Assembly (NCBI GenBank): GCA_047616325.1
Contig: JBLHGN010000068.1
Location: forward strand, 1 to 14,373
Direction of reading: 5' to 3'
Length of the DNA stretch: 14,373 bases
DNA from: JBLHGN01 sp047616325
GTDB taxonomy: Bacteria > Pseudomonadota > Gammaproteobacteria > Pseudomonadales > Cellvibrionaceae
This document shows positions 1 through 7,299 of this stretch, piece by piece; within the stretch, counting starts at the first letter, position 1; each line of letters opens with the position of its first letter. The notes under the pieces were generated by a model that did not search any database, was not told the DNA's origin, and saw only the letters and a list, made by a program, of their open reading frames with translations. Made by a program: the position numbers and the translations under genes.

Positions 1-148
1 TAACAGATTTTTACGGTGATGTTTCGTTAGCATAGGTCGCAACAGAATTGAACAATTTAAAATTTATCAATGGCAAATTATTAGATTTACGCAGTCTAAC
101 AGCTTGCCAATGGAAACATTGTGTTAAGCACACCAGGTGGGGGCCATC

Positions 149-2254
149 ATGAAAGATCTAAGTCAAACAGTAAGCAAAACATTAAAAACAGCGCTGCTGT
201 TTTTTGCCGGCAGCACGATAGTGGCTTGTGGCGGAGAGGGCAACAACACGGGTGACCCCATTGTTAATCCCGATACGGGCGGCACGCCAACGGGACTGTC
301 TATAAGCGAATACAACAAGCTGGAACTAAGCGCTATAGAGCCGGTGGTGTTAAAACAGGCCACGGCGCAAGAGCTGGAAACTCACCTTAAAAATGGCCTA
401 CGCCTAAACGTATATATTACGCGCGACACTATCGGCGTAATTGGCGCTCCTGCTGTGCGAATAGCCTTGTCCGACGCCTCTGCTGCTCCTGAAGCTGCGG
501 CAGCAGACGCCGCCACAAGCGATAATTTTTCAGAAACAAACACACAAGTGGCGGGAGTGGATGAGTCTGACTTTATAAAGTATGACGGCCAATTCCTGTA
601 CATGACCAATCAATTTAATAATTGGTGGGAAGATGACGCCGCACAAAACCGCATTCGCATTTTAGAAACCAACCCCGACACGGCCACCATTGAAGAAGTG
701 GGCAGCGTTAGTATTAGCAACGACCAATGGGGCAATGTAGGCGAACTTTATTTAGTGCACGACGAAACTGACAACGCCACCAAAGCGATGGCAACCATAC
801 GAAGTTCATGGACCTATTACGCCACCATCGAGCCCCGTTTCGACGATGTGATGTTCGCTTCATGGCCCTACTACGGCGAAAACCAGGTGCAAATCACCTC
901 TTACGACGTGACCGACCCCACCACCCCCAGCCAAAATTACAGCGTTGAAATTGACGGCTTTTTGCAGGGCAGTCGCAAAATTGGTAATACGCTGTATCTG
1001 GTCACCCAATACTCGCCCTACATACCCTATATAGACTACGTGTTCGACTCCGACGAAGCCGCCCAAACAAACGAAGCGCAAATCGCCTCACTCACACTCG
1101 ACGACCTGCTTCCCGGAGTAGGCATAAACGGTGGCGATAAAACACCACTGGTACAGGCAGAGGATTGCTACCTACCCGTGGACGTTCAAGCCAATCAGGG
1201 TTACCACAATATTGTCACGCTGGTGGCGATAGATCTGGACAGCCAAAACATCACCTCTACCCAGTGCCTAAACGCACAGGTTTCCGGCATTTACAGCTCG
1301 ACCAACAACCTCTATATCGGTGCTTCTTCAGACGCGCCCTGGGCCGACTTAGACAGCTTTACCGTGGTTCACAAATTTTCCCTCGCCGACAATGTCATTA
1401 GCTACCGCGCCACCGGCTCGGTAGCGGGAACCATCGGTTGGAGCAACCCCGCTTACCGCATGGACGAGTACCAAGACACGTTTAGAATAGTGAGCACCAC
1501 TCGCGATGAAAGCGGGCAACCGGTGCACCACCTCAGCATACTGCGCGACAGTGATTCAAGCGATGAAATGACCACGCTAGCGCAACTTCCCAACGAAGCC
1601 CACCCAGAGACAATAGGCAAACCACAAGAAGATATTTTTGCGGTTCGCTTTATGGAAGATCGCGCCTACGTGGTGACCTTTCTGAATATCGACCCACTCT
1701 ACGTGTTTGACCTAAGCGATGCCGAAGACCCCTTCATCGCCGGAGAACTGGAAGTACCGGGCGTATCGACTTACCTGCATCCCGTGGGAGACAACACCTT
1801 ACTCGGCTTGGGTTACGAAAATAATTTTTCCGGCCTTAGCGTGAACCTCTACGACGTAAATGACATAAGTGCACCCACATTAATTGGCAGTGACACTGTG
1901 GGCGAGCAAGGTAGCTGGACCGCCGCGCTTTATGACTCTAGAGCCATTAGTTTTATGCAGGCCAGCGATGATCAGCTGCGCTTTACGCTACCCGTTAGCC
2001 GTTACAGCGATAATTGGCAGTGGCAAGACGAGGCGCTACACCTGTTTGAAGTGAACGGGCTTGCCGCTAATAACGCCGAGCTTATCCGCGTGGGAAGTAT
2101 CATTTCAGAATCGAGTGAACAGGAAACCCCCTGGCCCACATACTCGGGGAACGACCGCAGCATCATGCACAACGAGGCGGTGTATTACACCCACGGCAAC
2201 GATGTATGGGCGTCTTTTTGGTCGAGCCCCAACGCCGCAACCGGGCCACACTAA
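149..2254 (+). CDS. Secreted beta-propeller lipoprotein (COG4880 / PF09826 type)
   Basis: Predicted envelope lipoprotein of 701 aa. The open frame extends to a GTG at 137, but ATG 149 is preferred: AGGTGG at 135-140 lies 8 nt upstream. The N-terminus is a lipoprotein signal: basic start, hydrophobic residues 15-26 and lipobox I-V-A-C with Cys27, followed by a Gly/Asn/Thr/Pro-rich linker. An Ala-rich stretch lies near residues 106-122. The motif GVDESDFIKYDGQFLYM (from residue 136) is the hallmark opening of the 'secreted protein with C-terminal beta-propeller' family, and repeated blade-like segments continue to the C-terminus. The family's biochemical role is unknown; binding or scaffolding at the cell surface is inference. 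It stands alone: the next gene converges on it and a terminator follows. Family assignment is from motif recognition, without a profile search. Confidence 0.85.
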   Translation: MKDLSQTVSKTLKTALLFFAGSTIVACGGEGNNTGDPIVNPDTGGTPTGLSISEYNKLELSAIEPVVLKQATAQELETHLKNGLRLNVYITRDTIGVIGAPAVRIALSDASAAPEAAAADAATSDNFSETNTQVAGVDESDFIKYDGQFLYMTNQFNNWWEDDAAQNRIRILETNPDTATIEEVGSVSISNDQWGNVGELYLVHDETDNATKAMATIRSSWTYYATIEPRFDDVMFASWPYYGENQVQITSYDVTDPTTPSQNYSVEIDGFLQGSRKIGNTLYLVTQYSPYIPYIDYVFDSDEAAQTNEAQIASLTLDDLLPGVGINGGDKTPLVQAEDCYLPVDVQANQGYHNIVTLVAIDLDSQNITSTQCLNAQVSGIYSSTNNLYIGASSDAPWADLDSFTVVHKFSLADNVISYRATGSVAGTIGWSNPAYRMDEYQDTFRIVSTTRDESGQPVHHLSILRDSDSSDEMTTLAQLPNEAHPETIGKPQEDIFAVRFMEDRAYVVTFLNIDPLYVFDLSDAEDPFIAGELEVPGVSTYLHPVGDNTLLGLGYENNFSGLSVNLYDVNDISAPTLIGSDTVGEQGSWTAALYDSRAISFMQASDDQLRFTLPVSRYSDNWQWQDEALHLFEVNGLAANNAELIRVGSIISESSEQETPWPTYSGNDRSIMHNEAVYYTHGNDVWASFWSSPNAATGPH

Positions 2255-2308
2255 GCGCGCTCGCGCAACTCCTTTTCCGCTCACCCATTTTCACCTCTCA
2301 CCCATTCG

Positions 2309-2344
2309 CCGCTGGCTCAAGGACAGAAACAGCGGATTTTTTTA
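2309..2344 (+). terminator. Rho-independent terminator after the beta-propeller gene
   Basis: CCGCTG (2309-2314) pairs with CAGCGG (2330-2335) across a 15-nt loop. It is followed by an A and an uninterrupted 8-T run (2337-2344), with more T-rich sequence after that. It lies 55 nt past the stop codon, between convergent genes. The T-run is only on the + strand side, so it serves the left gene. Confidence 0.65.
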
Positions 2345-2347
2345 TTT

Positions 2348-2650
2348 TTATTTATCGTCTTCGCTACGTAAATACACTTTATAATTTTCTATATAATCAC
2401 TTATGTGCTCTGCCAGTAATCGTTTATATTCACTGCCAAAATCATTCACCGAGCCGTCTTTATCTTGTTTAAGATCATCGCGAGTCTCGGAACTGGCGGC
2501 AATATAAAAGGCGTTAAACCGGGCAGCCGCATGCATTAACGCGGCGCTAATAATACCAAGGTCAATCTCTTCTGCTTTTTCATTTGCCGTTTGAATAAAA
2601 CCTTCAAACACGTCCCAAAAAATATCTTCTTGCTGAGGTGATTCACTCAT
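2348..2650 (-). CDS. DUF3144 family protein
   Basis: Small acidic cytoplasmic protein of 100 aa, no signal peptide or membrane segment. The central stretch ISAALMHAAARFNAFYIAAS (about residues 34-53) and the following Y-x-x-x-L-x-E-x-x-x-D-Y-I-x-N pattern match what I recall of DUF3144 (PF11342), a gammaproteobacterial family of about 100 residues with no known function. Helical throughout by composition. The ATG start is preceded only by a weak GGA. It converges on the beta-propeller gene, its stop touching that gene's terminator region. It lies downstream of ybfF on the same strand, but a hairpin at 2701-2729 separates them, so co-transcription is uncertain. Confidence 0.75.
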   Translation of the reverse strand: MSESPQQEDIFWDVFEGFIQTANEKAEEIDLGIISAALMHAAARFNAFYIAASSETRDDLKQDKDGSVNDFGSEYKRLLAEHISDYIENYKVYLRSEDDK

Positions 2651-2700
2651 AAAAAATCCGCTTATTAATTTTGGCGCAGCGCTAGCTTTGGAGCCCCGCT

Positions 2701-2729
2701 AAAATGCATGCTTGTTAGACATGCGTTTT
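2701..2729 (-). terminator. Candidate hairpin terminator behind ybfF
   Basis: AAAATGCATG (2701-2710) and CATGCGTTTT (2720-2729) form a 10-bp stem with one mismatch. Read on the - strand it has an A-tract before and a T-tract after a GC-containing stem, the usual shape of a bidirectional intrinsic terminator. The stem is weak and the T-run short. It lies 12 bases past the ybfF stop. Confidence 0.4.
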
Positions 2730-2740
2730 AATTTATAACA

Positions 2741-3505
2741 CTACTGAGAAAAGAATTTTTGCGTTATCTTGGCGACAATCTCCGGCTTTTCGGCGTGTAA
2801 CCAATGACCGGTATTAGCGATAACTTTTAGCCCGGCTTTGGGGAAGCGGCTCAGTATATCGTCGCGAAAGTGCTCCTTAATATAGTCCGAATTACCCCCT
2901 TTTAAAAAAAGCGTGTCGCCGTGAAAGCTCGACTCCGCGTGATTACCCTTTACCAGCTCAGCGTAGCCACGGTGAATTACAGGCAAATTCATACGCCAGC
3001 TGAAATGGCCACCCGGCTCTTTTACCAGATTTTTAAGTAAAAAACTGCGAATGACCATGTCGTCCACGTGCTGCTTTAAGGTAGTGTCGGCTTCGGCACG
3101 CGAGGCGAGCACTGTGGGGTCGATGGCTAACAGACCACCAAATACTTCGTGGTGATGGGGTTCGTAGTGAACAGGGGCGATATCTACCACCACCAAGCGA
3201 TCGACCCGCTCTGGGTGACGCAAGGCCAATTCCATTCCCACCTTGCCCCCAAGAGAGTGGCCAAATATGTGTACTTTTTGCAACTGTTGCTGATCGAGCC
3301 ATTCGAGCAGAAGATGAGACAAGGATTCAAGGCTGGTTGTTTCGGTATGCAGCGAGCGCCCATGGTTGGGCAAATCTACGGAGTAAACGGTAAAGTGTGC
3401 AGACAGAAGACGCGCGATGGCGCCAAGGTTTTCTAGCGAACCAAACAAGCCGTGAATAAGCACGAGGGCATCGCCACTACCACTTTTTTTAAAGTGCAAA
3501 CTCAC
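2741..3505 (-). CDS. ybfF: YbfF-type alpha/beta-hydrolase (esterase)
   Basis: Cytoplasmic serine esterase of the alpha/beta-hydrolase fold, 254 aa, matching E. coli YbfF (254 aa) along its length. Visible hallmarks: oxyanion-hole HGLFGSLENLG (residues 18-28), nucleophile elbow GHSLGG with Ser84, VVVDIAPVHY (105-114), GGNSDY (203-208) and catalytic His234 in NTGHWLHAEKP. The acid of the triad is probably Asp108, less likely Asp206. The natural substrate is not established for this family. The start drawn here is GTG 3503-3505, but GGAAA abuts it directly; a TTG two codons further in (3497-3499) would have better Shine-Dalgarno spacing. It lies 12 nt downstream of the DUF1820 gene, so the two are almost certainly co-transcribed. 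Confidence 0.9.
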   Translation of the reverse strand: MSLHFKKSGSGDALVLIHGLFGSLENLGAIARLLSAHFTVYSVDLPNHGRSLHTETTSLESLSHLLLEWLDQQQLQKVHIFGHSLGGKVGMELALRHPERVDRLVVVDIAPVHYEPHHHEVFGGLLAIDPTVLASRAEADTTLKQHVDDMVIRSFLLKNLVKEPGGHFSWRMNLPVIHRGYAELVKGNHAESSFHGDTLFLKGGNSDYIKEHFRDDILSRFPKAGLKVIANTGHWLHAEKPEIVAKITQKFFSQ

Positions 3506-3517
3506 TTTCCAGTGCGC

Positions 3518-3856
3518 TTATTTATCTGAATTGGGTTTGGGTGCGTTTTGCATAAAGGGAAAATGCGCTACTTTGTCGCCAGACTTAAGTTCGGTGACCT
3601 TTACGGCGCCTTCCTTTTCCACTTCATCTATTCGAACAATGCTGTGCATAGGAATATAAGAACGCTTTACACTGGCAAACTCGTTTTTCAGCTTTTCTTC
3701 ACCGGGGTCTACTACTAGCTGGTTGCGCTCGCCAAACACAAACTCTTCCACCTCGACAAAACCATACATTTCACTTTGATAAATTGCGCGCACAAAAATC
3801 TCGTACACTTGATTTTGGTTGTAGAAAATTACTTTATAAATTGGTTCGGCGGCCAT
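3518..3856 (-). CDS. DUF1820 family protein
   Basis: Protein of 112 aa, predicted cytoplasmic and beta-rich, with no signal peptide. The series IYKVIFYNQNQVYE (6-19), YGFVEVEEFVFGERNQLVVD (31-50), EEKLKNEF and SYIPMHSIVRIDEVEKEG are signature blocks of DUF1820 (PF08850), a conserved proteobacterial family without assigned function. The tail after about residue 95 is short and polar. It is the first gene of a two-gene - strand unit with ybfF, transcribed divergently from miaB. ATG start; no convincing Shine-Dalgarno is seen. A candidate promoter lies about 28 bases upstream. Family identity is confident, function is unknown. Confidence 0.88.
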   Translation of the reverse strand: MAAEPIYKVIFYNQNQVYEIFVRAIYQSEMYGFVEVEEFVFGERNQLVVDPGEEKLKNEFASVKRSYIPMHSIVRIDEVEKEGAVKVTELKSGDKVAHFPFMQNAPKPNSDK

Positions 3857-3871
3857 ACTAAATTAATCACA

Positions 3872-3890
3872 GGTTAAACATGGGTTAAAC
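3872..3890. repeat. Direct repeat GGTTAAAC x2, 11-bp period
   Basis: GGTTAAAC occurs at 3872-3879 and again at 3883-3890, one helical turn apart, just upstream of the DUF1820 start and overlapping its candidate -10. The arrangement suits an activator or repressor site, but no regulator is identified. Confidence 0.6.
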
Positions 3891-3912
3891 GTCATTGAGA
3901 GCGAGAAGACAA
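3884..3912 (-). promoter_or_regulatory. Candidate sigma70 promoter for DUF1820-ybfF
   Basis: On the - strand, TTGTCT (3907-3912; 4/6 to consensus) and TTTAAC (3884-3889; 4/6) are separated by 17 nt. Predicted transcription start is about 20 nt upstream of the DUF1820 ATG. The -10 lies inside the second GGTTAAAC copy and the -35 inside the 3900-3922 hairpin. Confidence 0.35.
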
Positions 3913-3922
3913 AAGTCTCGCT
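3900..3922. repeat. Inverted repeat, 7-bp arms
   Basis: AGCGAGA (3900-3906) and TCTCGCT (3916-3922) are perfect reverse complements around a 9-nt spacer. There is no T-run on either side, so it is more likely an operator-type dyad than a terminator. Confidence 0.55.
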
Positions 3923-3966
3923 AACCGCTAATAAGTAGGGGCAATATGCTGAAATGCAATAGGCGC

Positions 3967-3992
3967 CTCTAATTAGGCACGCCTAATTAGAG
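3967..3992. repeat. Perfect 12-bp inverted repeat, 2-nt spacer
   Basis: CTCTAATTAGGC (3967-3978) and GCCTAATTAGAG (3981-3992) are exact reverse complements around AC. Each arm itself contains the palindrome CTAATTAG. Four more pairs (AGGC 3961-3964 with GCCT 3996-3999) extend it across a small internal loop. No T-run follows on either strand: on + it is followed by seven A, on - by mixed sequence. It lies between divergent transcription units, so it is most likely an operator or a cruciform-forming site. Confidence 0.8.
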
Positions 3993-4133
3993 AATGCCTA
4001 AAAAAAGCAGCTTAAAGTGCTATAGTGCCGCAGCAGGCGAGGCAACAATGCGCCAGCTAAGCCAGCAAGGTAATGAAAAGCAAGGCAAATACGGCTTAAT
4101 ACATTGCTATTGTGCTAAATATCCCGCTGCTAG

Positions 4134-4162
4134 TGGGCAATTCTACCATCCATCGCTATAAT
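4134..4162 (+). promoter_or_regulatory. Probable sigma70 promoter of miaB
   Basis: TATAAT (4157-4162) is a perfect -10. TGGGCA (4134-4139; 4/6) lies 17 nt upstream as -35. Transcription would start near 4169, downstream of the GTG at 4112 but upstream of ATG 4196, which supports 4196 as the miaB start. Confidence 0.6.
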
Positions 4163-4195
4163 GCGCGCTTATTTTTTGAGCACAAGATACCCAGC

Positions 4196-5581
4196 ATGCT
4201 ACACACACCGTCAGACTCGGCCTCAGAGCCTACAAAAAAGCCCACAAAAAAACTCTTCATTCAGACCCACGGCTGTCAAATGAATGAATATGATTCCTCG
4301 CGCATGCGCGATCTGCTGGGCGAATCCCACAACATGGTGGCCACCGACAACCCCGAAGAAGCCGACGTACTGCTGGTAAACACCTGCTCGATCCGCGAAA
4401 AAGCGCAAGAAAAACTCTTCCATCAGCTAGGCCGTTGGAAAAAACTAAAAGAAAACAACCCCAACCTGGTGATAGGTGTTGGCGGCTGCGTCGCCAGCCA
4501 GGAAGGCGGTGAAATCGCCAAGCGCGCACCCTTTGTGGATTTAATCTTTGGCCCGCAAACCCTGCACCGCCTGCCTGAAATGATGGAAACCCCACGCAAA
4601 AATGGCGCTGTGGTCGTGGACATCAGTTTTCCTGAAATAGAGAAATTCGACAACCTACCGCTACCTGAAGCCAACGGCGTGAGCGCCTTCGTATCGGTTA
4701 TGGAAGGCTGCTCTAAATACTGCACCTTTTGCGTGGTGCCCTACACCCGCGGCGAAGAAGTGAGCCGCCCGGCAGCCGATGTACTGCACGAAATAATACA
4801 CTTGGCAGCGCAAGGCGTTCGCGAAATAAACCTATTGGGGCAAAACGTAAATGCTTATCGCGGCGATGGCCCCGACGGCGTTGTCGACTTGGCCGAACTT
4901 ATTACGCAAACCGCCACCGTCGACGGCATCGACCGCATTCGCTACACCACCTCCCACCCGGTGGAATTTAGCGAGAGCCTGTTACAGGTTTACGCCGAAG
5001 TGCCGGAACTCGTCAGCCATATTCACCTGCCTGTACAGAGCGGCTCAGACCGCATTCTTATGGCCATGAAACGTGGCCATACGGTGCTTGAATACAAATC
5101 CAAAATGCGTAAATTAAAGCAAATTAGACCCGACATGTGTTTCTCATCCGATTTCATCGTGGGTTTTCCTGGTGAAACCGAAGCCGACTTCGAAGCCACC
5201 ATGAAGCTTATTCACGATATTGGCTACGATATGTCGTTTAGCTTTATTTACAGCCCTCGCCCCGGCACCCCCGCCGCCGACATGAAAGACGAAACGCCGG
5301 CATCGCTAAAGAAGGAACGCCTTAAAATTCTGCAAACCCGCATCACCCAGCAGGCGCAAAGCATTGGCCGGCAGATGGTAGGCAATACCGAACGCGTATT
5401 GGTCACCGGGTACAGCAAAAAGGACCCCGGCCAACTGTCTGGCAGAACCGAAAATAATCGTGTGGTTAATTTCCGCTGCGACACGCCAGAACTGATAGGC
5501 AAATTCGCCGACATTCTTATTGAAGAAGCACTTCCTAACTCGCTTCGCGGCGTACTGCTTGGCTCCGAACTCGACGCATAA
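4196..5581 (+). CDS. miaB: tRNA-2-methylthio-N6-isopentenyladenosine37 synthase MiaB
   Basis: Radical-SAM methylthiotransferase that converts i6A37 to ms2i6A37 in tRNAs reading UNN codons. 461 aa from ATG 4196, close to the E. coli length (474). N-terminal MTTase domain: C27 in THGCQMNEYDSSRM, C64 in VNTCSIREKAQ and C98 in GVGGCVASQEG bind the second 4Fe-4S cluster. The radical-SAM motif EGCSKYCTFCVVPYTRG supplies C172/C176/C179. A C-terminal TRAM domain (about 385-455) binds RNA. The frame remains open to a GTG at 4112, but the promoter lies between it and the ATG, and MiaB homology begins only at KKLFIQTHGC. No clear Shine-Dalgarno precedes ATG 4196. All catalytic residues are intact. It is followed by hairpins before phoH. 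Confidence 0.97.
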   Translation: MLHTPSDSASEPTKKPTKKLFIQTHGCQMNEYDSSRMRDLLGESHNMVATDNPEEADVLLVNTCSIREKAQEKLFHQLGRWKKLKENNPNLVIGVGGCVASQEGGEIAKRAPFVDLIFGPQTLHRLPEMMETPRKNGAVVVDISFPEIEKFDNLPLPEANGVSAFVSVMEGCSKYCTFCVVPYTRGEEVSRPAADVLHEIIHLAAQGVREINLLGQNVNAYRGDGPDGVVDLAELITQTATVDGIDRIRYTTSHPVEFSESLLQVYAEVPELVSHIHLPVQSGSDRILMAMKRGHTVLEYKSKMRKLKQIRPDMCFSSDFIVGFPGETEADFEATMKLIHDIGYDMSFSFIYSPRPGTPAADMKDETPASLKKERLKILQTRITQQAQSIGRQMVGNTERVLVTGYSKKDPGQLSGRTENNRVVNFRCDTPELIGKFADILIEEALPNSLRGVLLGSELDA

Positions 5582-5588
5582 ACTACAT

Positions 5589-5619
5589 GGGGCGTCTGGG
5601 CACACGTTAGCCCAGCCCC
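5589..5619 (+). repeat. GC-rich hairpin behind miaB
   Basis: CTGGGC (5596-5601) and GCCCAG (5610-5615) form a perfect 6-bp stem with an 8-nt loop. It is extended by GGGG (5589-5592) with CCCC (5616-5619) across a 3-nt bulge. No T-run follows, so alone it is not a classical terminator; it may protect the miaB 3' end or pause polymerase. Confidence 0.6.
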
Positions 5620-5671
5620 TAATGCAGCATGCGAAGCCGCCGATATGCAAAAAGCTACTTTTCCATCCCTT

Positions 5672-5705
5672 CAGAATCGGTTAGGCTTACGGTTCTGTTA
5701 TTTTT
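5672..5705 (+). terminator. Rho-independent terminator between miaB and phoH
   Basis: CAGAATCG (5672-5679) pairs with CGGTTCTG (5690-5697) over 8 bp with one G-U pair and a 10-nt loop. It is immediately followed by TTATTTTT (5698-5705). It ends only 17 nt before the phoH start, which makes it either a true miaB terminator or an attenuator for the downstream genes. Confidence 0.7.
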
Positions 5706-5722
5706 GAGGCTTACCCACCACA

Positions 5723-6736
5723 TTGGACACACACACACACGAGCTTTCGCTCACGCTGGAACCCGACGATTCGCGCCGACTTGCTGCAGTATGCGGTCAG
5801 TTTGATAGTCACATCAAACTCATTGAACAGCGCCTGAAGGTGGAAATACGGCATCGTGGCAATCAATTCTTTTGTGCCGGCAGTGAAGCAAATGCCGCCA
5901 ATGCCAGCAACATTCTCAAACAGCTTTTTAGCGAAACTCTGGAGAAGAGCGAATTAACGCCCGACGACGTACACCTGTCCCTACATGAAGTCGCCAATGC
6001 CGAATCGCAAGATATCGACACCGCCCAAGAGACCCGCACCTCCCAGGAGGCAGATAAGGCCATTGCTGCCGCCAGCGTCATCAAAACCAAGAAGATATCC
6101 GTAAAACCCCGCGGCGCTAACCAGCAGCGCTATGTGGCCGCTGTGCGCAGCCACGACATTAATTTTGGCGTTGGCCCGGCCGGCACCGGCAAAACCTATC
6201 TCGCCGTGGCCTGCGCTGTAGAAAGCCTACTGCAAGATGAGGTAGAGCGTATTTTATTGGTTCGGCCCGCTGTAGAAGCCGGTGAAAAACTCGGCTTTTT
6301 GCCCGGTGACCTGGCCCAAAAAGTAGACCCCTACCTGCGCCCACTCTACGACGCCCTATACGACATGCTCGGCCTCGAAACCGTTGGCAAACTTATCGAG
6401 AGAGGCGTTATCGAAATAGCGCCACTGGCTTACATGCGCGGGCGCACGCTCAACAGCTCCTTTGTTATTCTCGACGAAAGCCAAAACACCACCCGAGAAC
6501 AAATGAAAATGTTCCTCACGCGCATCGGCTTTGGCTCCACCGCTGTCATTACCGGAGACCCATCGCAAATAGACCTAGCGCGTGGACAGGCTTCGGGACT
6601 AAGGCACGCACTGGACGTACTGGAAGATGTCGACGGCATCAGCCGCATATTATTTACCTCAAAAGACGTGGTGCGACACCCCATAGTTCAGCGCATTGTC
6701 GAGGCCTACGAACGCGCCGAAGCGAAAAAGGATTAA
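5723..6736 (+). CDS. ybeZ: PhoH-family ATPase YbeZ
   Basis: Cytoplasmic P-loop NTPase of the PhoH family, 337 aa, aligning with E. coli YbeZ from the first residues (ELSLTLEPDD versus REITLEPADN). In E. coli YbeZ associates with YbeY; an RNA-helicase-like role is proposed. Walker A GPAGTGKT is at 151-158, followed by RPAVEAGEKLGFLPGD (181-196). Walker B is in FVILDESQN (247-255), and ITGDPSQIDL (276-285) is the sensor-like segment. Residues 85-125 form an acidic, low-similarity linker. The start is TTG 5723: an in-frame TGA lies 15 nt upstream and no ATG exists near the conserved N-terminus. No Shine-Dalgarno is visible. Codons 2-5 contain (AC)7. It overlaps ybeY by one base (TAATG). Confidence 0.95.
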   Translation: MDTHTHELSLTLEPDDSRRLAAVCGQFDSHIKLIEQRLKVEIRHRGNQFFCAGSEANAANASNILKQLFSETLEKSELTPDDVHLSLHEVANAESQDIDTAQETRTSQEADKAIAAASVIKTKKISVKPRGANQQRYVAAVRSHDINFGVGPAGTGKTYLAVACAVESLLQDEVERILLVRPAVEAGEKLGFLPGDLAQKVDPYLRPLYDALYDMLGLETVGKLIERGVIEIAPLAYMRGRTLNSSFVILDESQNTTREQMKMFLTRIGFGSTAVITGDPSQIDLARGQASGLRHALDVLEDVDGISRILFTSKDVVRHPIVQRIVEAYERAEAKKD

Positions 6737-7206
6737 TGGGCGCAATGATTACTGTCGACCTTCAAGTGGCCACCAAGCACGCCACCGTGCCCGAACAAAA
6801 AACATTTGAACGCTGGGTGTGTGCTGCACTGGGAGCGCCCGACAAAAACAAAGAGGTGAGCCTGCGCGTAGTTGATGAGAGCGAAAGCCGCGCACTCAAC
6901 CGCGGTTATCGCCAACAAGACACACCCACCAACGTGCTATCTTTTACCTGTGAATTTCCCGAAGGGGTAGATGTACCACTGCTGGGCGACATTGTCATCT
7001 GTGCCGTCGTGGTTGAGCGCGAGGCGATCGAACAGGGCAAAAAAAGCGAGAGCCACTGGGCTCACATGGTAGTGCACGGCACCTTGCATCTGCTCGGCTA
7101 CGACCATATAAATGACGATGAAGCCAGCGAGATGGAAGCCCTCGAGACAGAAATATTAGTATCCCTGGGCTATGCCGCACCGTATCTGCAGTCCACCGAA
7201 ATATGA
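6736..7206 (+). CDS. ybeY: Endoribonuclease YbeY (16S rRNA maturation)
   Basis: Single-strand-specific metallo-endoribonuclease acting in 16S rRNA 3'-end maturation and 70S ribosome quality control. 156 aa, as in E. coli (155). The zinc site is complete: HMVVHGTLHLLGYDH gives His114, His118 and His124. PTNVLSF (64-70) and LLGDIVIC (82-89) are the other conserved blocks. The chosen ATG shares its A with the phoH stop (TAATG), with AAAAGGA at 6726-6732 upstream; a second ATG at 6745 is possible. The overlap implies translational coupling with ybeZ, fitting the known YbeZ-YbeY interaction. Confidence 0.96.
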   Translation: MGAMITVDLQVATKHATVPEQKTFERWVCAALGAPDKNKEVSLRVVDESESRALNRGYRQQDTPTNVLSFTCEFPEGVDVPLLGDIVICAVVVEREAIEQGKKSESHWAHMVVHGTLHLLGYDHINDDEASEMEALETEILVSLGYAAPYLQSTEI

Positions 7207-7299
7207 ACACGGCAAGGCACCTTTCATCACACGGCAACACCACACACATAGCTGTAAACTGCGATGCTAAATCGCACCCATATGGAGCACATCATCACC

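Larger units (their letters stand above)
3857..4195. other. Divergent intergenic region (DUF1820/ybfF and miaB)
   Basis: 339 bases without a credible gene. The frame upstream of the miaB ATG is open back to a GTG at 4112, but that stretch lies upstream of and across the miaB promoter and is not MiaB-like. The region holds a direct repeat (3872-3890), a candidate - strand promoter (3884-3912), a 7-bp hairpin (3900-3922), a perfect palindrome (3967-3992) and the miaB promoter (4134-4162). Nothing recognisable as a small RNA or ORF between 4000 and 4130. Confidence 0.7.

Noticed and set aside
46..121. Small inverted repeats upstream of the beta-propeller gene (AATTG/CAATT and CAATG/CATTG)
   Set aside because: Five-base arms in AT-rich DNA are expected by chance, and no promoter pair with good spacing was found beside them.
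2206..2472. Frames reading through the end of the beta-propeller gene into the DUF3144 gene
   Set aside because: They cross the terminator and antisense the DUF3144 gene; composition is not protein-like.
3961..3999. TTAGGC...GCCTAA resembling integron attC ends
   Set aside because: The order is the reverse of attC (which runs GCCTAAC...GTTAGGC), the required AAC/GTT triplets are absent (AAT/ATT instead), the spacer is 2 nt, and the site is 10 kb from the integrase.
4112..4195. Upstream GTG extension of miaB
   Set aside because: The 28 extra codons overlap the miaB promoter (4134-4162), have no Shine-Dalgarno, and MiaB similarity starts only after ATG 4196.
4257..4595. 112-aa antisense ORF inside miaB, and other long antisense or shifted frames in miaB, phoH, lnt and the beta-propeller gene
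   Set aside because: They are shadows of well-conserved genes; their translations are Arg/Gly/Pro-rich with no recognisable domains.
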